NCBI GenBank assembly: GCA_024281055.1
Contig: JAMXLF010000071.1
Span: 1 to 64,000 of the forward strand
Length of the DNA: 64,000 nucleotides
Source of the DNA: Geobacteraceae bacterium
GTDB lineage: Bacteria; Desulfobacterota; Desulfuromonadia; Geobacterales; Geobacteraceae
Direction: 5' to 3'
Shown piece by piece: positions 8,577-17,889 of the stretch (position 1 is its first letter; every line of letters begins with the position of its first letter). Made by a program: the position numbers and the translations under genes. Below the pieces are notes generated by a model. It saw only the letters and a list, made by a program, of their open reading frames with translations, did no database searches and was not told the origin of the DNA.

Positions 8577-9467
8577 ATGTCCCTACGTAACCTCCAAATA
8601 CTTACCGCTGTCGCCCGCAAAGGCAGTTTTGCCGCAGCTGCTGATTACCTCGGTTTAACCCAATCAGCGATAAGTCTGCAAATAAAGAATTTGGAAGAAG
8701 AGTTGGGTGTCCAGTTGTTTGAACGTGTAGGCCGCAGTCCCAAACTCAACGCGAACGGCAGACTTGTTGTCGAACGGGCTGAAGAGATACTTGCGATATA
8801 CGAAGGGATAAAGGGAGAACTGAACCCTTCAGGCAATATCGGGGGGGTTCTGATTCTGGGGGTTGTGCCCACTGTGCTCACCGGCCCGCTCCCCTCTGTC
8901 ATGGGGCGGTTGCGGAAACAGTACGAAAATTTGAATATAAGACTGCTTTCTGGCCTTTCCGTAGAACTGTTTGGCAAGGTGGAGGACGCCGAACTGGATG
9001 CTGCCCTTACAACTGAACCACCTTTTTCCGTGCCGCCCCAGTACGAATGGCGACCTTACGATGTAGAGCCGTTTTTCGCGGCAGCACCCAAGGGCACCGA
9101 GACCAGCAACGTGGAAGAGTTATTCAGGAGTTTTACCTTTGTGCGATTCGATAAGACCGCCTGGGCCGGTGCGATGGTGAATGGCCAACTGATGGCCCAA
9201 AACATCTACCCTCGTGACGTTTTGGAAATTGACTCTTTGGAAGCAACCCTCAGCCTGGTGGAACAAGGTCTCGGCATCGCCGTGGTACCACTCAACAAAA
9301 AGCGTCTCAAGCATGCTGAGAACCAGTTCAGTTTGACCAAGTTCGGCTCTCCCCAGTTGACACGGCGGGTTGGCATGTATCAGAGGCGTCATCATCCACG
9401 CAAAGTTTTAACGGAACTGGTGCTGAGTGAGCTACGTCAGGAATGCGATTACATAAATAATACTTGA
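8577..9467 (+). CDS. LysR-family transcriptional regulator
   Basis: A 296-residue product. The N-terminal winged HTH (SLRNLQILTAVARKGSFAAAADYLGLTQSAISLQIKNLE) is followed by a periplasmic-binding-like effector domain. An AGGAGCC site precedes the ATG. It lies directly upstream of an auxin-efflux-carrier-type permease gene on the same strand, and a perfect palindrome sits in between, so the carrier is the likely target. The effector is unknown. Confidence 0.92.
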   Translation: MSLRNLQILTAVARKGSFAAAADYLGLTQSAISLQIKNLEEELGVQLFERVGRSPKLNANGRLVVERAEEILAIYEGIKGELNPSGNIGGVLILGVVPTVLTGPLPSVMGRLRKQYENLNIRLLSGLSVELFGKVEDAELDAALTTEPPFSVPPQYEWRPYDVEPFFAAAPKGTETSNVEELFRSFTFVRFDKTAWAGAMVNGQLMAQNIYPRDVLEIDSLEATLSLVEQGLGIAVVPLNKKRLKHAENQFSLTKFGSPQLTRRVGMYQRRHHPRKVLTELVLSELRQECDYINNT

Positions 9468-9485
9468 GCATACATCAAGTATTAT
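9457..9485. promoter_or_regulatory. Palindrome, candidate LysR operator
   Basis: ATAATACTTG (9457-9466) and CAAGTATTAT (9476-9485) form a perfect 10-bp inverted repeat with a 9-nt spacer. It overlaps the stop codon of the LysR gene and lies 55 bp before the carrier gene. The dyad size fits a LysR-type binding site. A weak terminator is less likely because of its AT-rich stem. Confidence 0.5.
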
Positions 9486-9539
9486 CAACTTTTATTTGCG
9501 TAATGCCGGTGTTATCTTCATTTTCAAGGAGGGTACACC

Positions 9540-10463
9540 GTGACTACCATAACTGACACACTAACACCCGTGCTGGCCATGATTCTGGCTGGCTTCGTCA
9601 TTCAGCGCACCAATTTCCTGCATCCTTCTTTCTGGCCATCGGCAGAAAAGCTCACTTATTTCCTGCTTATGCCGGCAGCCTTGATTCACAGCTTGGTCGG
9701 CAAAAAAATCAGCGACTTGCCTTGGTTCAAGATTCTGTTAACTGTGGAAGGGGCGGTTGTGGCCAGCGCATTGCTGGTGACTCTCTGGTGGCTTGCAAAC
9801 CGGCACATGGGTGGTCCAGCCTTCACTTCGTTATTTCAGGGAGGAGTCCGCTTTAACACTTTTGTTGCACTGGCGTTGGCTGAAAATATGTTTGGCAGCG
9901 ATGGTCTGATGCTGGCCGCTCTCGGGGCAGGCTTCATGATTGTCATGGTTAACGTTTTGTCCGTTTCGGTCTTCTCGCTGGCACTCAATCACAGGGGTGG
10001 AATCGACCTGAAACGTCTTTTCAGCGACCTCATACGAAATCCGCTGATATTGGGATGTGTGGTCGGAGTGGGGTTGAATGCTCTGGGGATAAAGTTGCCG
10101 AAATCTATTGACGGCATACTTTTATTGAGTGGAAAAGCCGCCTTTCCCGTGGGATTGATGGCTGTTGGCGCAGCATACAGGTCGGGTCTCTTGATGGTTC
10201 ACTGGCAACCACTTGTGGTGAGCAGCACTATTCAATTTATTTTTAAACCCCTGATAGCATGGTGGTTGGCAGCATATCTTGGGCTTTCCGGAGTGGCGAT
10301 AAGTGTAGCGGTCTTACTATTCAGCGTACCGACTGCTCCTTCGGCATACATACTTTCCCGGCAGATGGGCGGCGACCATGACAGCATGTCTGCAATTATC
10401 ACTGTACAGACCTGCTTATCGTTCGCAACTTTGCCGATTACCATCTGGCTGTTACGATGTTGA
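9540..10463 (+). CDS. AEC-family (auxin efflux carrier-like) permease
   Basis: A 307-residue product starting at GTG 9540 after AAGGAGGG. About ten hydrophobic helices with the two five-helix halves typical of the AEC family: an N-terminal ILAGFVIQRTNF and C-terminal SVPTAPSAYILSRQMGGD, where conserved Pro residues mark the crossover. Bacterial members move small organic acids across the inner membrane. The upstream LysR gene and palindrome suggest inducible expression. The 272 nt after the stop contain only a weak 64-codon frame (ATG 10495) and an AT-rich patch. Confidence 0.88.
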   Translation: MTTITDTLTPVLAMILAGFVIQRTNFLHPSFWPSAEKLTYFLLMPAALIHSLVGKKISDLPWFKILLTVEGAVVASALLVTLWWLANRHMGGPAFTSLFQGGVRFNTFVALALAENMFGSDGLMLAALGAGFMIVMVNVLSVSVFSLALNHRGGIDLKRLFSDLIRNPLILGCVVGVGLNALGIKLPKSIDGILLLSGKAAFPVGLMAVGAAYRSGLLMVHWQPLVVSSTIQFIFKPLIAWWLAAYLGLSGVAISVAVLLFSVPTAPSAYILSRQMGGDHDSMSAIITVQTCLSFATLPITIWLLRC

Positions 10464-10735
10464 TGCCGTATTACGCAAAAGAATTGAGGCAGTCATGACC
10501 CGATACATTTCCTGGAATCAGCTCTTCTACGACTACGACTGGCGGCAGGGCGGGTGTGGACTCTGCTTCTTCTCTGGATTGGCATCGCGCCGTACTGTAC
10601 ATCTTCTTCGAGCTTCAGTAGCGGTTCTCTTCCACTCCTACCTTCAAACGGATTCTCTCTGTATTTCTCGACTTCCTGCAACCACATAATATAATTATAT
10701 AAAAACTATCGGCTTTTTTCGAGGAGAAGTCTGCC

Positions 10736-11332
10736 ATGAGAAGAAAAGACATGGTGTGGCTGGTCCTGTTTTGCGTAGCCGCCGTACTCACGATTTCCCT
10801 GAAATATGTTCCGTATCTTCCCGGCGATGTCTTCACAACCCGACTAGTACAGTCGCTGCTCCCAGAATCCAAACGATGGGCTCAACTGTTGTCATCCTCG
10901 GCGGGAATGCCTTGGGTTCTTGTCTTGATTGCCGCTACCTTTCTCTTCTCATGGATGATTGCCGGTTGGCGAGCAGCTTTGTTGTCAATTGCAAGCTTTG
11001 CCGGATTATGGATACTGGGCAAATTCCTCAGCCCCCTCATCGCTCAACCGCGTCCCTCTCCTGACTTGGTACAGGTTCCCCGCGTACTTCAGGGCTCCGC
11101 GTTTCCCTCCATTTTTGCCCTCAACTATATTGCCACCCTTGGATACCTCGCTGTCGTCGCAGCAGCGAAAACGTCAGGAAAGACCAGATGGACCGTAACG
11201 CTCATCTGTTCAGCCATTCTGGTAATCGGATGGCTTGCCAGAGTTGACCTTGCCGCTCATTGGCCCAGCGACGTGGGAATATCTTACCTTTTGGGCATTC
11301 TCTGGGTAACGTTCCTCATTCGATTCATTTGA
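10736..11332 (+). CDS. PAP2-superfamily membrane protein with altered catalytic motifs
   Basis: A 198-residue product with about five transmembrane helices. The third PAP2 motif is clear (ARVDLAAHWPSDVGISYLLG). The second, normally PSGH, is PSIF here, so the acid/base histidine is absent. In the first motif the usual Lys is displaced (SPLIAQPRP, with Lys three residues earlier). The fold is that of lipid-phosphate phosphatases acting at the membrane-periplasm face. With these changes it may be inactive or act differently. A GAGGAGAAG site precedes the ATG. Confidence 0.75.
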   Translation: MRRKDMVWLVLFCVAAVLTISLKYVPYLPGDVFTTRLVQSLLPESKRWAQLLSSSAGMPWVLVLIAATFLFSWMIAGWRAALLSIASFAGLWILGKFLSPLIAQPRPSPDLVQVPRVLQGSAFPSIFALNYIATLGYLAVVAAAKTSGKTRWTVTLICSAILVIGWLARVDLAAHWPSDVGISYLLGILWVTFLIRFI

Positions 11333-12092
11333 CGGCAGGTGCTGGGTATTGGCCACAAAAGCGTCGTGAAGGAGGTAATTCACCATGATGGGTAACCGGG
11401 AGATCACTGTCGCTGTCAACAAGGGCCGGGCCGTATGGTTTCCGGCTCTTTTTCGTTGCGCTATCTGTGGAAAGGGTTATGCTTTGACGTGCTAACACGG
11501 CAGGGGGGGGGCCATGACCAGGAAGATCACTCGAAAGCAATGGGAAGCATTTACGCCGGCACAGCAGGCTATGTGGGTTATGCAGGGGATGGTAGAGCCA
11601 CCAGAGCCAAGAATGAACCAATGAACAAAAGGGCCACCCGTATGCAGCGCGCTCTTGAGGATTTCCAGGGAACCATCGCGAAGCTGAGGACGAGGACGAA
11701 TAGGCCGGGCACGAACCACACAACGAACCACACAATGAAGCACACATGAAGGGCACAATGAAGGGCGCAAGGAACGGGGTTTCAACCTCCCTGGTCGGAT
11801 GCTCCATCCCTCTTCTCTCCGCATTTGACCGAGATTGCGGAATTGTGGTATAAAAAATTCACCGCAAGAAATAGGGTTAGCCTCAAGTTTTGGGGGTGTT
11901 TTTGGGGGTATGTCGGAAAATAGACTTTAAAATAAATCTGATATATCAAGGTGTTGCGCCATTGGTATGGTGGCCTGCACCCCAATAGCAAAACGACCCC
12001 TCCGTGAAAAGAGGGGTTTTTTTGTATGCGAATTTTGCTACTATGAACATCTACCGGCCGCAGTGCCGGCAGTCACGGGTCGGGGAAAAGTC
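11333..12092. other. Gene-poor stretch with two tiny overlapping frames and G-run repeats
   Basis: 760 bp without a convincing gene. Two small frames, 11514-11624 (36 aa, starting MTRKITRKQWEAFTPAQQ) and 11621-11749 (42 aa), overlap by ATGA and look phage-like. The second ends in short direct repeats (ACAAC / CACACAATGAA). Near 11890-11915 two GGGGGTGTTTT / GGGGGTA boxes lie in AT-rich DNA, similar to arm sites next to integrases. This may be the scar of a lost mobile element. A strong terminator ends the stretch. Confidence 0.35.
11996..12024 (+). terminator. Rho-independent terminator before tilS
   Basis: ACCCCTC, loop CGTGAAAA, GAGGGGT, followed by seven or more Ts. It insulates the housekeeping block from the accessory region. 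Confidence 0.85.
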
Positions 12093-13481
12093 TTGCTACG
12101 CACGGTGATGAAAACCATCAGGGAGCATGAGCTCTTCGGCTGCGGGGATACGGTGGTGGTGGCCGTTTCCGGGGGTGGCGATTCGGTGGCGCTCCTGGAT
12201 ATCCTCGTCCGCCTCGGGGAATTGCGGCTGCGTCTCGTCGTTGCCCACCTGAACCATCTGCTGCGGGGGGCTGAGTCAGACGGAGACGCTGCCTTCGTTC
12301 GGGAACTGGCCGCACGCTACGGTCTCCCCGCCGAGGTCCGTGCGGTCGACGTGCGGGAGCTGAGCCGCCAGAGGAAGCTTTCCCTCGAAGAGGCGGGGCG
12401 GAGAGCCCGCTATGCCTTCTTTTCGGAGATAGCCGGGAAGTACCGGGCGAAGTGTACGGCCCTCGCCCACCATGCGGATGACCAGGCGGAGACGGTGCTC
12501 ATGCGCCTGCTGCGCGGGAGCGGTGGCAGCGGGTTGTGTGCCATGACGCCGAAATCTGAAGATGGCAGCCGTGTCCGGCCGTTGCTGCAGGTGGGGCGGC
12601 AGGAAATCGAGGCGTATCTCGCCGGGCGGGGCCTCTCGTTCCGCAGTGACAGCAGCAACAGGGACTTGAATTTCCTGCGCAATCGCATTCGCCACGAGCT
12701 CATCCCGCATCTTGCCGGCTACAACTCTGCCATCGCCGCCCGACTGGCGGACACCGCCGCGGCGCTGGGTGCCGACGAGATTCTTCTGGAGCGTATCACG
12801 GACCAGGCGATGGACCGTTTGGCCGCTGTGGCGACGGGAAGGGTGACCTTTTCCGTGACGGAGCTCGCTGTGGAGCCTCGCGGCATGCGTATGCGCCTCT
12901 TTCGCCGAGCGCTCCTCCTGGTCCGCGGGGACCTTGCGCGAATAAGCTTCCGGCATCTTGAGGCGATCGACGGGCTGCTCGTTTCCGGGCGTCCGCACCG
13001 GCGGCTCTCCCTGCCGGGGGATGTCGCCGTGACGAGAAGTTACGGCAACCTTGCCTTTGCCGCCACGGATGGTCCTGCTCCGGCCGGCCCCTTCGAGATG
13101 CTTCTGGACGGTCCGGGTAGCTACCCGCTCCCCGGCGGGGGAGTCTTGAGCGTCGAGGTAGCGAAGCCCCCGTCGGACTGGTCTGCGGTTTCCATAGATA
13201 CGGCCTGGTTCGACTCGGGGAGCGCCCCGTTCCCTTGGCTGGTGCGGACATTCCGCCCCGGCGACCGGATCGTCCCGTTCGGCATGACTGGCAGCAAGAA
13301 GGTGAAGGAGCTGTTCATCGAAAACAAGATCCCCTTGAGGGAGAGACGAAGCATACCCCTCGTTTTCAGCGACGGGCGACTCATCTGGGTATGCGGGATG
13401 CGGGTTGGCGAAAGCGCACGGGTGGCGGCGGGGACGACGAACGGCATCAAGGCGGCCCTCATCGGCCGATCCCTTAATTAG
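12093..13481 (+). CDS. tilS: tRNA(Ile)-lysidine synthase TilS
   Basis: About 462 residues. The ATP-PPase loop SGGGDS lies near the N-terminus (VVVAVSGGGDSVALLD), followed by AHLNHLLRG, ALAHHADDQAETVLMRLLRG and FRSDSSNRDLNFLRNRIRHELIP, all TilS signatures. The C-terminal domain ends with the GSKKVKELFIENKIPLRERR segment. TilS converts C34 of the CAU-anticodon isoleucine tRNA to lysidine, using ATP and lysine. The start is uncertain: TTG 12093 has GGGGA 6 nt upstream, and ATG 12108 and GTG 12063 are alternatives. The next gene, ftsH, is 116 nt away, as in many bacteria. Confidence 0.95.
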   Translation: MLRTVMKTIREHELFGCGDTVVVAVSGGGDSVALLDILVRLGELRLRLVVAHLNHLLRGAESDGDAAFVRELAARYGLPAEVRAVDVRELSRQRKLSLEEAGRRARYAFFSEIAGKYRAKCTALAHHADDQAETVLMRLLRGSGGSGLCAMTPKSEDGSRVRPLLQVGRQEIEAYLAGRGLSFRSDSSNRDLNFLRNRIRHELIPHLAGYNSAIAARLADTAAALGADEILLERITDQAMDRLAAVATGRVTFSVTELAVEPRGMRMRLFRRALLLVRGDLARISFRHLEAIDGLLVSGRPHRRLSLPGDVAVTRSYGNLAFAATDGPAPAGPFEMLLDGPGSYPLPGGGVLSVEVAKPPSDWSAVSIDTAWFDSGSAPFPWLVRTFRPGDRIVPFGMTGSKKVKELFIENKIPLRERRSIPLVFSDGRLIWVCGMRVGESARVAAGTTNGIKAALIGRSLN

Positions 13482-13597
13482 CTTGTAAAATCGGGGCCGT
13501 TATGGTAGTTTTTAATATTTAAAGCGTCCGAATTCGCAGGGTAGACACGACGGCACGCAGCCGACCGACGGCGTCGTGCTCCACCACGGGGGTTACA

Positions 13598-15433
13598 TTG
13601 AACCAGTTCTATAAGAATCTTGCACTATGGCTCGTCATCAGCCTCATGATGATCCTTCTGTTCAATCTGTTCAATAAGCCGAAACCGACCCAGGAAAAAC
13701 TGAGCTACAGCGATTTCATCACCGCCGTGGACGGTGGGAAGGTGAGCTCCGTCACCATCCAGGGGAACGACATCATCGGCAAGTACAGCGACGGCAAGGA
13801 GTTCCGCAGCTACAAGCCGGCAGATGCCGAGCTCACCAACAAGCTCCTGGAGAAGAAGGTGCCCGTGTCCGCCCGGCCGGAGGAGGAGAAAGTCTCCTGG
13901 TTCTCGATTTTCATCTCATGGTTCCCGCTCATCTTCCTCGTCGGGGTCTGGATCTTCTTCATGCGGCAGATGCAGGTGGGAGGCGGCAAGGCGATGTCTT
14001 TCGGCAAGAGCCGAGCCAAGCTTCTTACCGAGGCTCAGGGAAAGATAACCTTCGAGGACGTGGCCGGGGTGGAAGAGGCCAAGGAAGAGCTGGAGGAGAT
14101 CATCCAGTTCCTGAAGGATCCGAAGAAATTCACCAAGCTGGGGGGACGTATCCCGAAGGGGGTGCTGCTCGTCGGGCCGCCGGGCACCGGCAAGACTCTC
14201 CTGGCGCGGGCCGTTGCCGGCGAGGCGGGTGTGCCGTTCTTCTCCATCTCAGGCTCCGATTTCGTGGAGATGTTTGTCGGGGTCGGCGCCAGCCGGGTCC
14301 GTGACCTCTTCGTCCAGGGGAAGAAAAACGCCCCCTGCATCATCTTCATCGACGAGATCGACGCGGTCGGGCGACACCGGGGCGCCGGTCTCGGCGGCGG
14401 TCACGACGAACGGGAGCAGACCCTCAATCAGCTCCTCGTGGAAATGGACGGTTTCGAGTCCAACGAGGGGGTCATCCTCATCGCCGCCACCAACCGCCCC
14501 GACGTCCTCGATCCTGCGCTGCTCCGTCCGGGGCGCTTCGACCGGCAGGTGGTCGTTCCCCAACCCGATGTGAAGGGGCGGGAAGCGATCCTCAAGGTCC
14601 ATTCCAAGAAGACTCCCCTTGCTCCCAACGTCGACCTGGCGGTCATCGCGCGGGGGACCCCGGGGTTTTCCGGGGCGGACCTGGCCAACGTGGTTAACGA
14701 GGCGGCTCTCCTGGCAGCCCGCAAGGACAAGAGCATGATCGACATGAGGGACATCGACGACGCCAAGGACAAGGTCCTCATGGGGGTCGAGCGCCGGAGC
14801 ATGGTGATCTCCGATGCTGAGAAGAAGAATACCGCCTATCACGAGGCAGGCCACACCCTGGTGGCGAAGTTTATCCCCGGTACCGACCCGGTCCACAAGG
14901 TCTCCATCATCCCGCGCGGTCGGGCCCTCGGCCTGACCATGCAGCTTCCCATCGAGGACAAGCACAGCTACAACAAGCAGTCCCTTCTCGACAAGATCGC
15001 CGTCCTCATGGGTGGGCGCGCCGCCGAGGAGATCATCTTCAACGCCATGACCACCGGTGCGGGGAACGATATCGAGCGGGGTACCGAAATCGCCCGGAAG
15101 ATGGTCTGCGAGTGGGGGATGAGTGAGAAGATGGGACCGGTTTCCTTCGGCAAGAAGGATGAGCAGATATTCCTCGGCCGCGAAATGGCCACCCACAAGA
15201 ACTACAGCGAGGCCACGGCGGTGGAGATCGACAGCGAGATCCGGCGCATTGTCGAGGAGAGTTATCACCGTGCCCGCAAGCTGCTCAACGATAACATCGG
15301 CGTGCTGCACCAGCTCTCCACAGTGCTTATCGAGAAGGAGAACCTGACCGGCGTCGAAGTGGACGAGATCATCATGGCCGGTGGCGGCCAGGTTGCGGAA
15401 TCCGTCTCTGCCGGAGCGACTCCGGTTCAATGA
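13598..15433 (+). CDS. ftsH: ATP-dependent membrane metalloprotease FtsH
   Basis: A 611-residue product starting at TTG 13598 ([20 protein letters not shown]), the typical N-terminus. Two transmembrane helices (about 7-24 and 101-121) flank a periplasmic domain. The AAA module has Walker A GPPGTGKT (193-200), Walker B IIFIDEID (about 248-255), and the second region of homology ending near PGRFDRQV. The zinc site is HEAGH (415-419). It degrades membrane and regulatory proteins. It overlaps folP by 4 bp. Confidence 0.98.
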   Translation: MNQFYKNLALWLVISLMMILLFNLFNKPKPTQEKLSYSDFITAVDGGKVSSVTIQGNDIIGKYSDGKEFRSYKPADAELTNKLLEKKVPVSARPEEEKVSWFSIFISWFPLIFLVGVWIFFMRQMQVGGGKAMSFGKSRAKLLTEAQGKITFEDVAGVEEAKEELEEIIQFLKDPKKFTKLGGRIPKGVLLVGPPGTGKTLLARAVAGEAGVPFFSISGSDFVEMFVGVGASRVRDLFVQGKKNAPCIIFIDEIDAVGRHRGAGLGGGHDEREQTLNQLLVEMDGFESNEGVILIAATNRPDVLDPALLRPGRFDRQVVVPQPDVKGREAILKVHSKKTPLAPNVDLAVIARGTPGFSGADLANVVNEAALLAARKDKSMIDMRDIDDAKDKVLMGVERRSMVISDAEKKNTAYHEAGHTLVAKFIPGTDPVHKVSIIPRGRALGLTMQLPIEDKHSYNKQSLLDKIAVLMGGRAAEEIIFNAMTTGAGNDIERGTEIARKMVCEWGMSEKMGPVSFGKKDEQIFLGREMATHKNYSEATAVEIDSEIRRIVEESYHRARKLLNDNIGVLHQLSTVLIEKENLTGVEVDEIIMAGGGQVAESVSAGATPVQ

Positions 15434-16644
15434 GCTACACCCTGCGGGAACTGGCGATCGAATCCCCGGCCGATGCCGAGCAGCAACTGGCCGCGCTGAG
15501 GGTCGATCCGTTCACCATCCGCAACCTTGCCCCCAAGATGGTGTACCGCCTGCTCCTGGTCAACGGGACCAGCGGTGAGGAAACGGTCCTGCTCAAGCAG
15601 GAGATGCTTGCCCTCGGTGGTGATGCTGCCGTGGCCGTGAGCCCGGTTGGCTCCCCTGCGGGAGGAAATGCCGTCGTTCTGATGGGGACTGAAAAGCAGC
15701 TCTCTGCCCTCTGCAAGAGACTCTCGACCCGCCCGTTCAATTTTCCCGCCCTCGCCCGGGATATCATGCGTACGCTCGATCTCCTCGCCAACCCGGCAAG
15801 AACCTGGAGATTCGGGGGGAGGACTCTCGACTTTTCCCGACGGCCGGGAATCATGGGGATTCTCAACGTGACGCCGGACTCATTCTCCGATGGCAGCCGT
15901 TACCTCTCCGTCGATCATGCCGTCGAGCGGGCACTGGAGATGGAGGCCCAGGGGGCGGACATCATCGACGTGGGGGGGGAGAGCACCCGGCCCAATGCAC
16001 CGCCGGTTGGGAAAGAAGAGGAGCTTGACCGGGTAATCCCGATTATCGAGCGTCTGCGCGGCAAGCTCACGATACCGGTTTCCGTCGATACTTACAAGGC
16101 TGCCGTTGCCCGGGAGGCAATCGCGGCGGGGGCGGAAATAGTGAACGACATCAGCGCCATGACGTTCGATGATGGGATGGCAGACGTTGTTGCGGCGACC
16201 AATGCCGGCCTGGTGCTGATGCACAGCCGGGGGCGGCCCCTTGACATGCAGAAGAATACGGCCTACGCATCCCTCATCGGCGAGATAACGGCGTTCTTTC
16301 ATACCGTCCTTGAGCGGGCGGTGACTGCTGGCATGGCTGAGGAGCGGATCGTTATCGATCCCGGCATCGGGTTCGGCAAGAGCGTGGCGGGGAACCTGGA
16401 GATAGTGCGCCGGCTTGCCGAGTTTACTTCCCTCGGACGGCCCATCCTGGTCGGCCCCTCGCGCAAGTCGTTCATCGGCACGACCCTGGGGCGCGGAACC
16501 GGCGAACGGGTTCACGGCACTGAGGCCGTGGTGGCGGTTGCCGTGGCGAACGGTGCTTCGATCCTGCGGGTGCATGACGTCAGGGAGATGCGTGATGTGG
16601 CGGACATGACCGCGGCCCTGTGCTGGACGTTTCTCCATAGCTAA
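15430..16644 (+). CDS. folP: Dihydropteroate synthase with an extra N-terminal domain
   Basis: A 404-residue product with an ATGA overlap with ftsH. The catalytic TIM barrel begins near residue 135 ([19 protein letters not shown]) and includes [12 protein letters not shown] and GPSRKSFIG, which bind pterin and pABA. It condenses pABA with the pterin pyrophosphate in folate synthesis. Typical FolP has about 280 residues. The first 130 residues ([20 protein letters not shown]...) are an additional domain whose role I do not know. Confidence 0.96.
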   Translation: MSYTLRELAIESPADAEQQLAALRVDPFTIRNLAPKMVYRLLLVNGTSGEETVLLKQEMLALGGDAAVAVSPVGSPAGGNAVVLMGTEKQLSALCKRLSTRPFNFPALARDIMRTLDLLANPARTWRFGGRTLDFSRRPGIMGILNVTPDSFSDGSRYLSVDHAVERALEMEAQGADIIDVGGESTRPNAPPVGKEEELDRVIPIIERLRGKLTIPVSVDTYKAAVAREAIAAGAEIVNDISAMTFDDGMADVVAATNAGLVLMHSRGRPLDMQKNTAYASLIGEITAFFHTVLERAVTAGMAEERIVIDPGIGFGKSVAGNLEIVRRLAEFTSLGRPILVGPSRKSFIGTTLGRGTGERVHGTEAVVAVAVANGASILRVHDVREMRDVADMTAALCWTFLHS

Positions 16645-16700
16645 GCCCGGATCGGTCTGCTGCTGGAACCGGCGGCACGCCCGATGCGCGGTTTCTTCCG

Positions 16701-17477
16701 GTGACATGGATGGCAGACTTCCTTCAAAATTCCCAGTGGCCGGCCGATCTGCTGGACATCGCGATTGTTGCTGCCATTATCTATCGCCTGCTCCTCCTGC
16801 TCAAGGGAACCATGGCGGTGCGCATCCTCACGGCGTTCGCCGCAGTGCTCCTCTGTTACTTCGTTTCCCAGTTCGCAGGTCTTCGGACGCTTCACTGGAT
16901 CCTCGACAATTTCCTCGGTTCCATTATCATCGTCCTCGTCATCGTTTTCCAGAACGACATCCGGCAGGCACTGGTGGCTGTTGGCCGGTCTCGGGTCCGC
17001 ACGGAACAGGCGAAAGACGAAACCCACGAGGTGATCGAGGAATTGGTAACCGCTGCCGCAGGCCTGGCTGCCAAGAGCATCGGTGCGCTGGTAGTCGTCG
17101 AGCGGGCGATGTCGCTCGAACCGTTCATGGTTGTAGGAACGGAAATCGATGCCAAGGTTACCAGTGAACTCCTGACCTCGATTTTCCTTCCCTATTCGCC
17201 GATCCACGACGGGGCGGTCATTATCCGGAAGGGTAAACTGACCAGGGCGGGGTGCTTCCTTCCCCTCTCCCAGAACCCGGAGATCAGCAAGACGCTCGGC
17301 ACAAGACACCGCGCGGCCATCGGGCTTACTGAAATGACCGATGCCGTGGTGGTTGTGGTGTCGGAGGAAACCGGCGGGGTTTCCGTCGTTGTTGGCGGAA
17401 GGATTACCCGCGACCTGGAGCCGAATGCCGTGCGCAAAGTGTTGCGCAGGCTGCTGGAAACCCGGTGGCTGCAATGA
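16701..17477 (+). CDS. cdaA: Diadenylate cyclase CdaA
   Basis: A 258-residue product. N-terminal hydrophobic helices (about residues 15-85) anchor it in the inner membrane. The DAC domain has the DGA motif (D170-G171-A172 in HDGAVII) and the RHR motif (202-204 in GTRHRAA), both needed for making c-di-AMP from two ATP. The start is GTG 16701 or ATG 16710. It is followed with ATGA overlap by cdaR and then glmM, the conserved arrangement linking c-di-AMP to cell-wall precursor supply. Confidence 0.95.
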   Translation: MTWMADFLQNSQWPADLLDIAIVAAIIYRLLLLLKGTMAVRILTAFAAVLLCYFVSQFAGLRTLHWILDNFLGSIIIVLVIVFQNDIRQALVAVGRSRVRTEQAKDETHEVIEELVTAAAGLAAKSIGALVVVERAMSLEPFMVVGTEIDAKVTSELLTSIFLPYSPIHDGAVIIRKGKLTRAGCFLPLSQNPEISKTLGTRHRAAIGLTEMTDAVVVVVSEETGGVSVVVGGRITRDLEPNAVRKVLRRLLETRWLQ

Positions 17478-17863
17478 ACGTACGGGAATGGATTCTTCAC
17501 AATCTTGGCCTCAAGCTGCTGTCACTTGCGCTGGCGGTATGTCTCTGGCTTTACGTGGCGGGCGGTAAAGAGGAGGAGATGGCGGCCGCCGTGCCCGTCA
17601 GGGTGACCAATCTTGCGCCGGGACTTGTCCTGGTCAGCCAGCCGCCTGACCGGCTCGATGTGTGCATCGTTGGACCGCCGACCATCCTCAGGCGGCTCCA
17701 TCCGGACAAAATGGTGGTATCCTTGGACATGGGGAAGGTGAAAGCGGGGAGCGTTGCATTCGCCTCACTGGATCGGCGGATCCCCGTGCCGACAGGGATT
17801 CGGGTCGTGCGGGTCTCACCGGCAACGATCGAGCTGGCGGTTAAACCCGCAGGCGAGAAATGA
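17474..17863 (+). CDS. cdaR: CdaR/YbbR-domain regulator of the diadenylate cyclase
   Basis: A 129-residue product with ATGA overlap with cdaA. One N-terminal transmembrane helix (LGLKLLSLALAVCLWLYVAG) is followed by a single YbbR-like beta domain (VPVRVTNLAPGLVLVSQPPDRLDVCIVGP). Firmicute CdaR has several YbbR repeats, while this short form has one. It should sit outside the membrane and modulate CdaA. The glmM start is 26 nt downstream. Confidence 0.88.
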   Translation: MNVREWILHNLGLKLLSLALAVCLWLYVAGGKEEEMAAAVPVRVTNLAPGLVLVSQPPDRLDVCIVGPPTILRRLHPDKMVVSLDMGKVKAGSVAFASLDRRIPVPTGIRVVRVSPATIELAVKPAGEK

Positions 17864-17889
17864 GTATTCAATAATCAGGGGGCAGATCG

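Noticed and set aside
10495-10689. A 64-codon gene after the carrier gene
   Set aside because: Weak ribosome-binding site, no domain and atypical composition. Not strong enough to call.
14249-15430. Long minus-strand frame opposite ftsH, and similar ones opposite glmM (18070-19299) and cimA (24085-25848)
   Set aside because: They arise from high GC at third positions. The plus-strand proteins are unmistakable and the antisense translations show no known domains.
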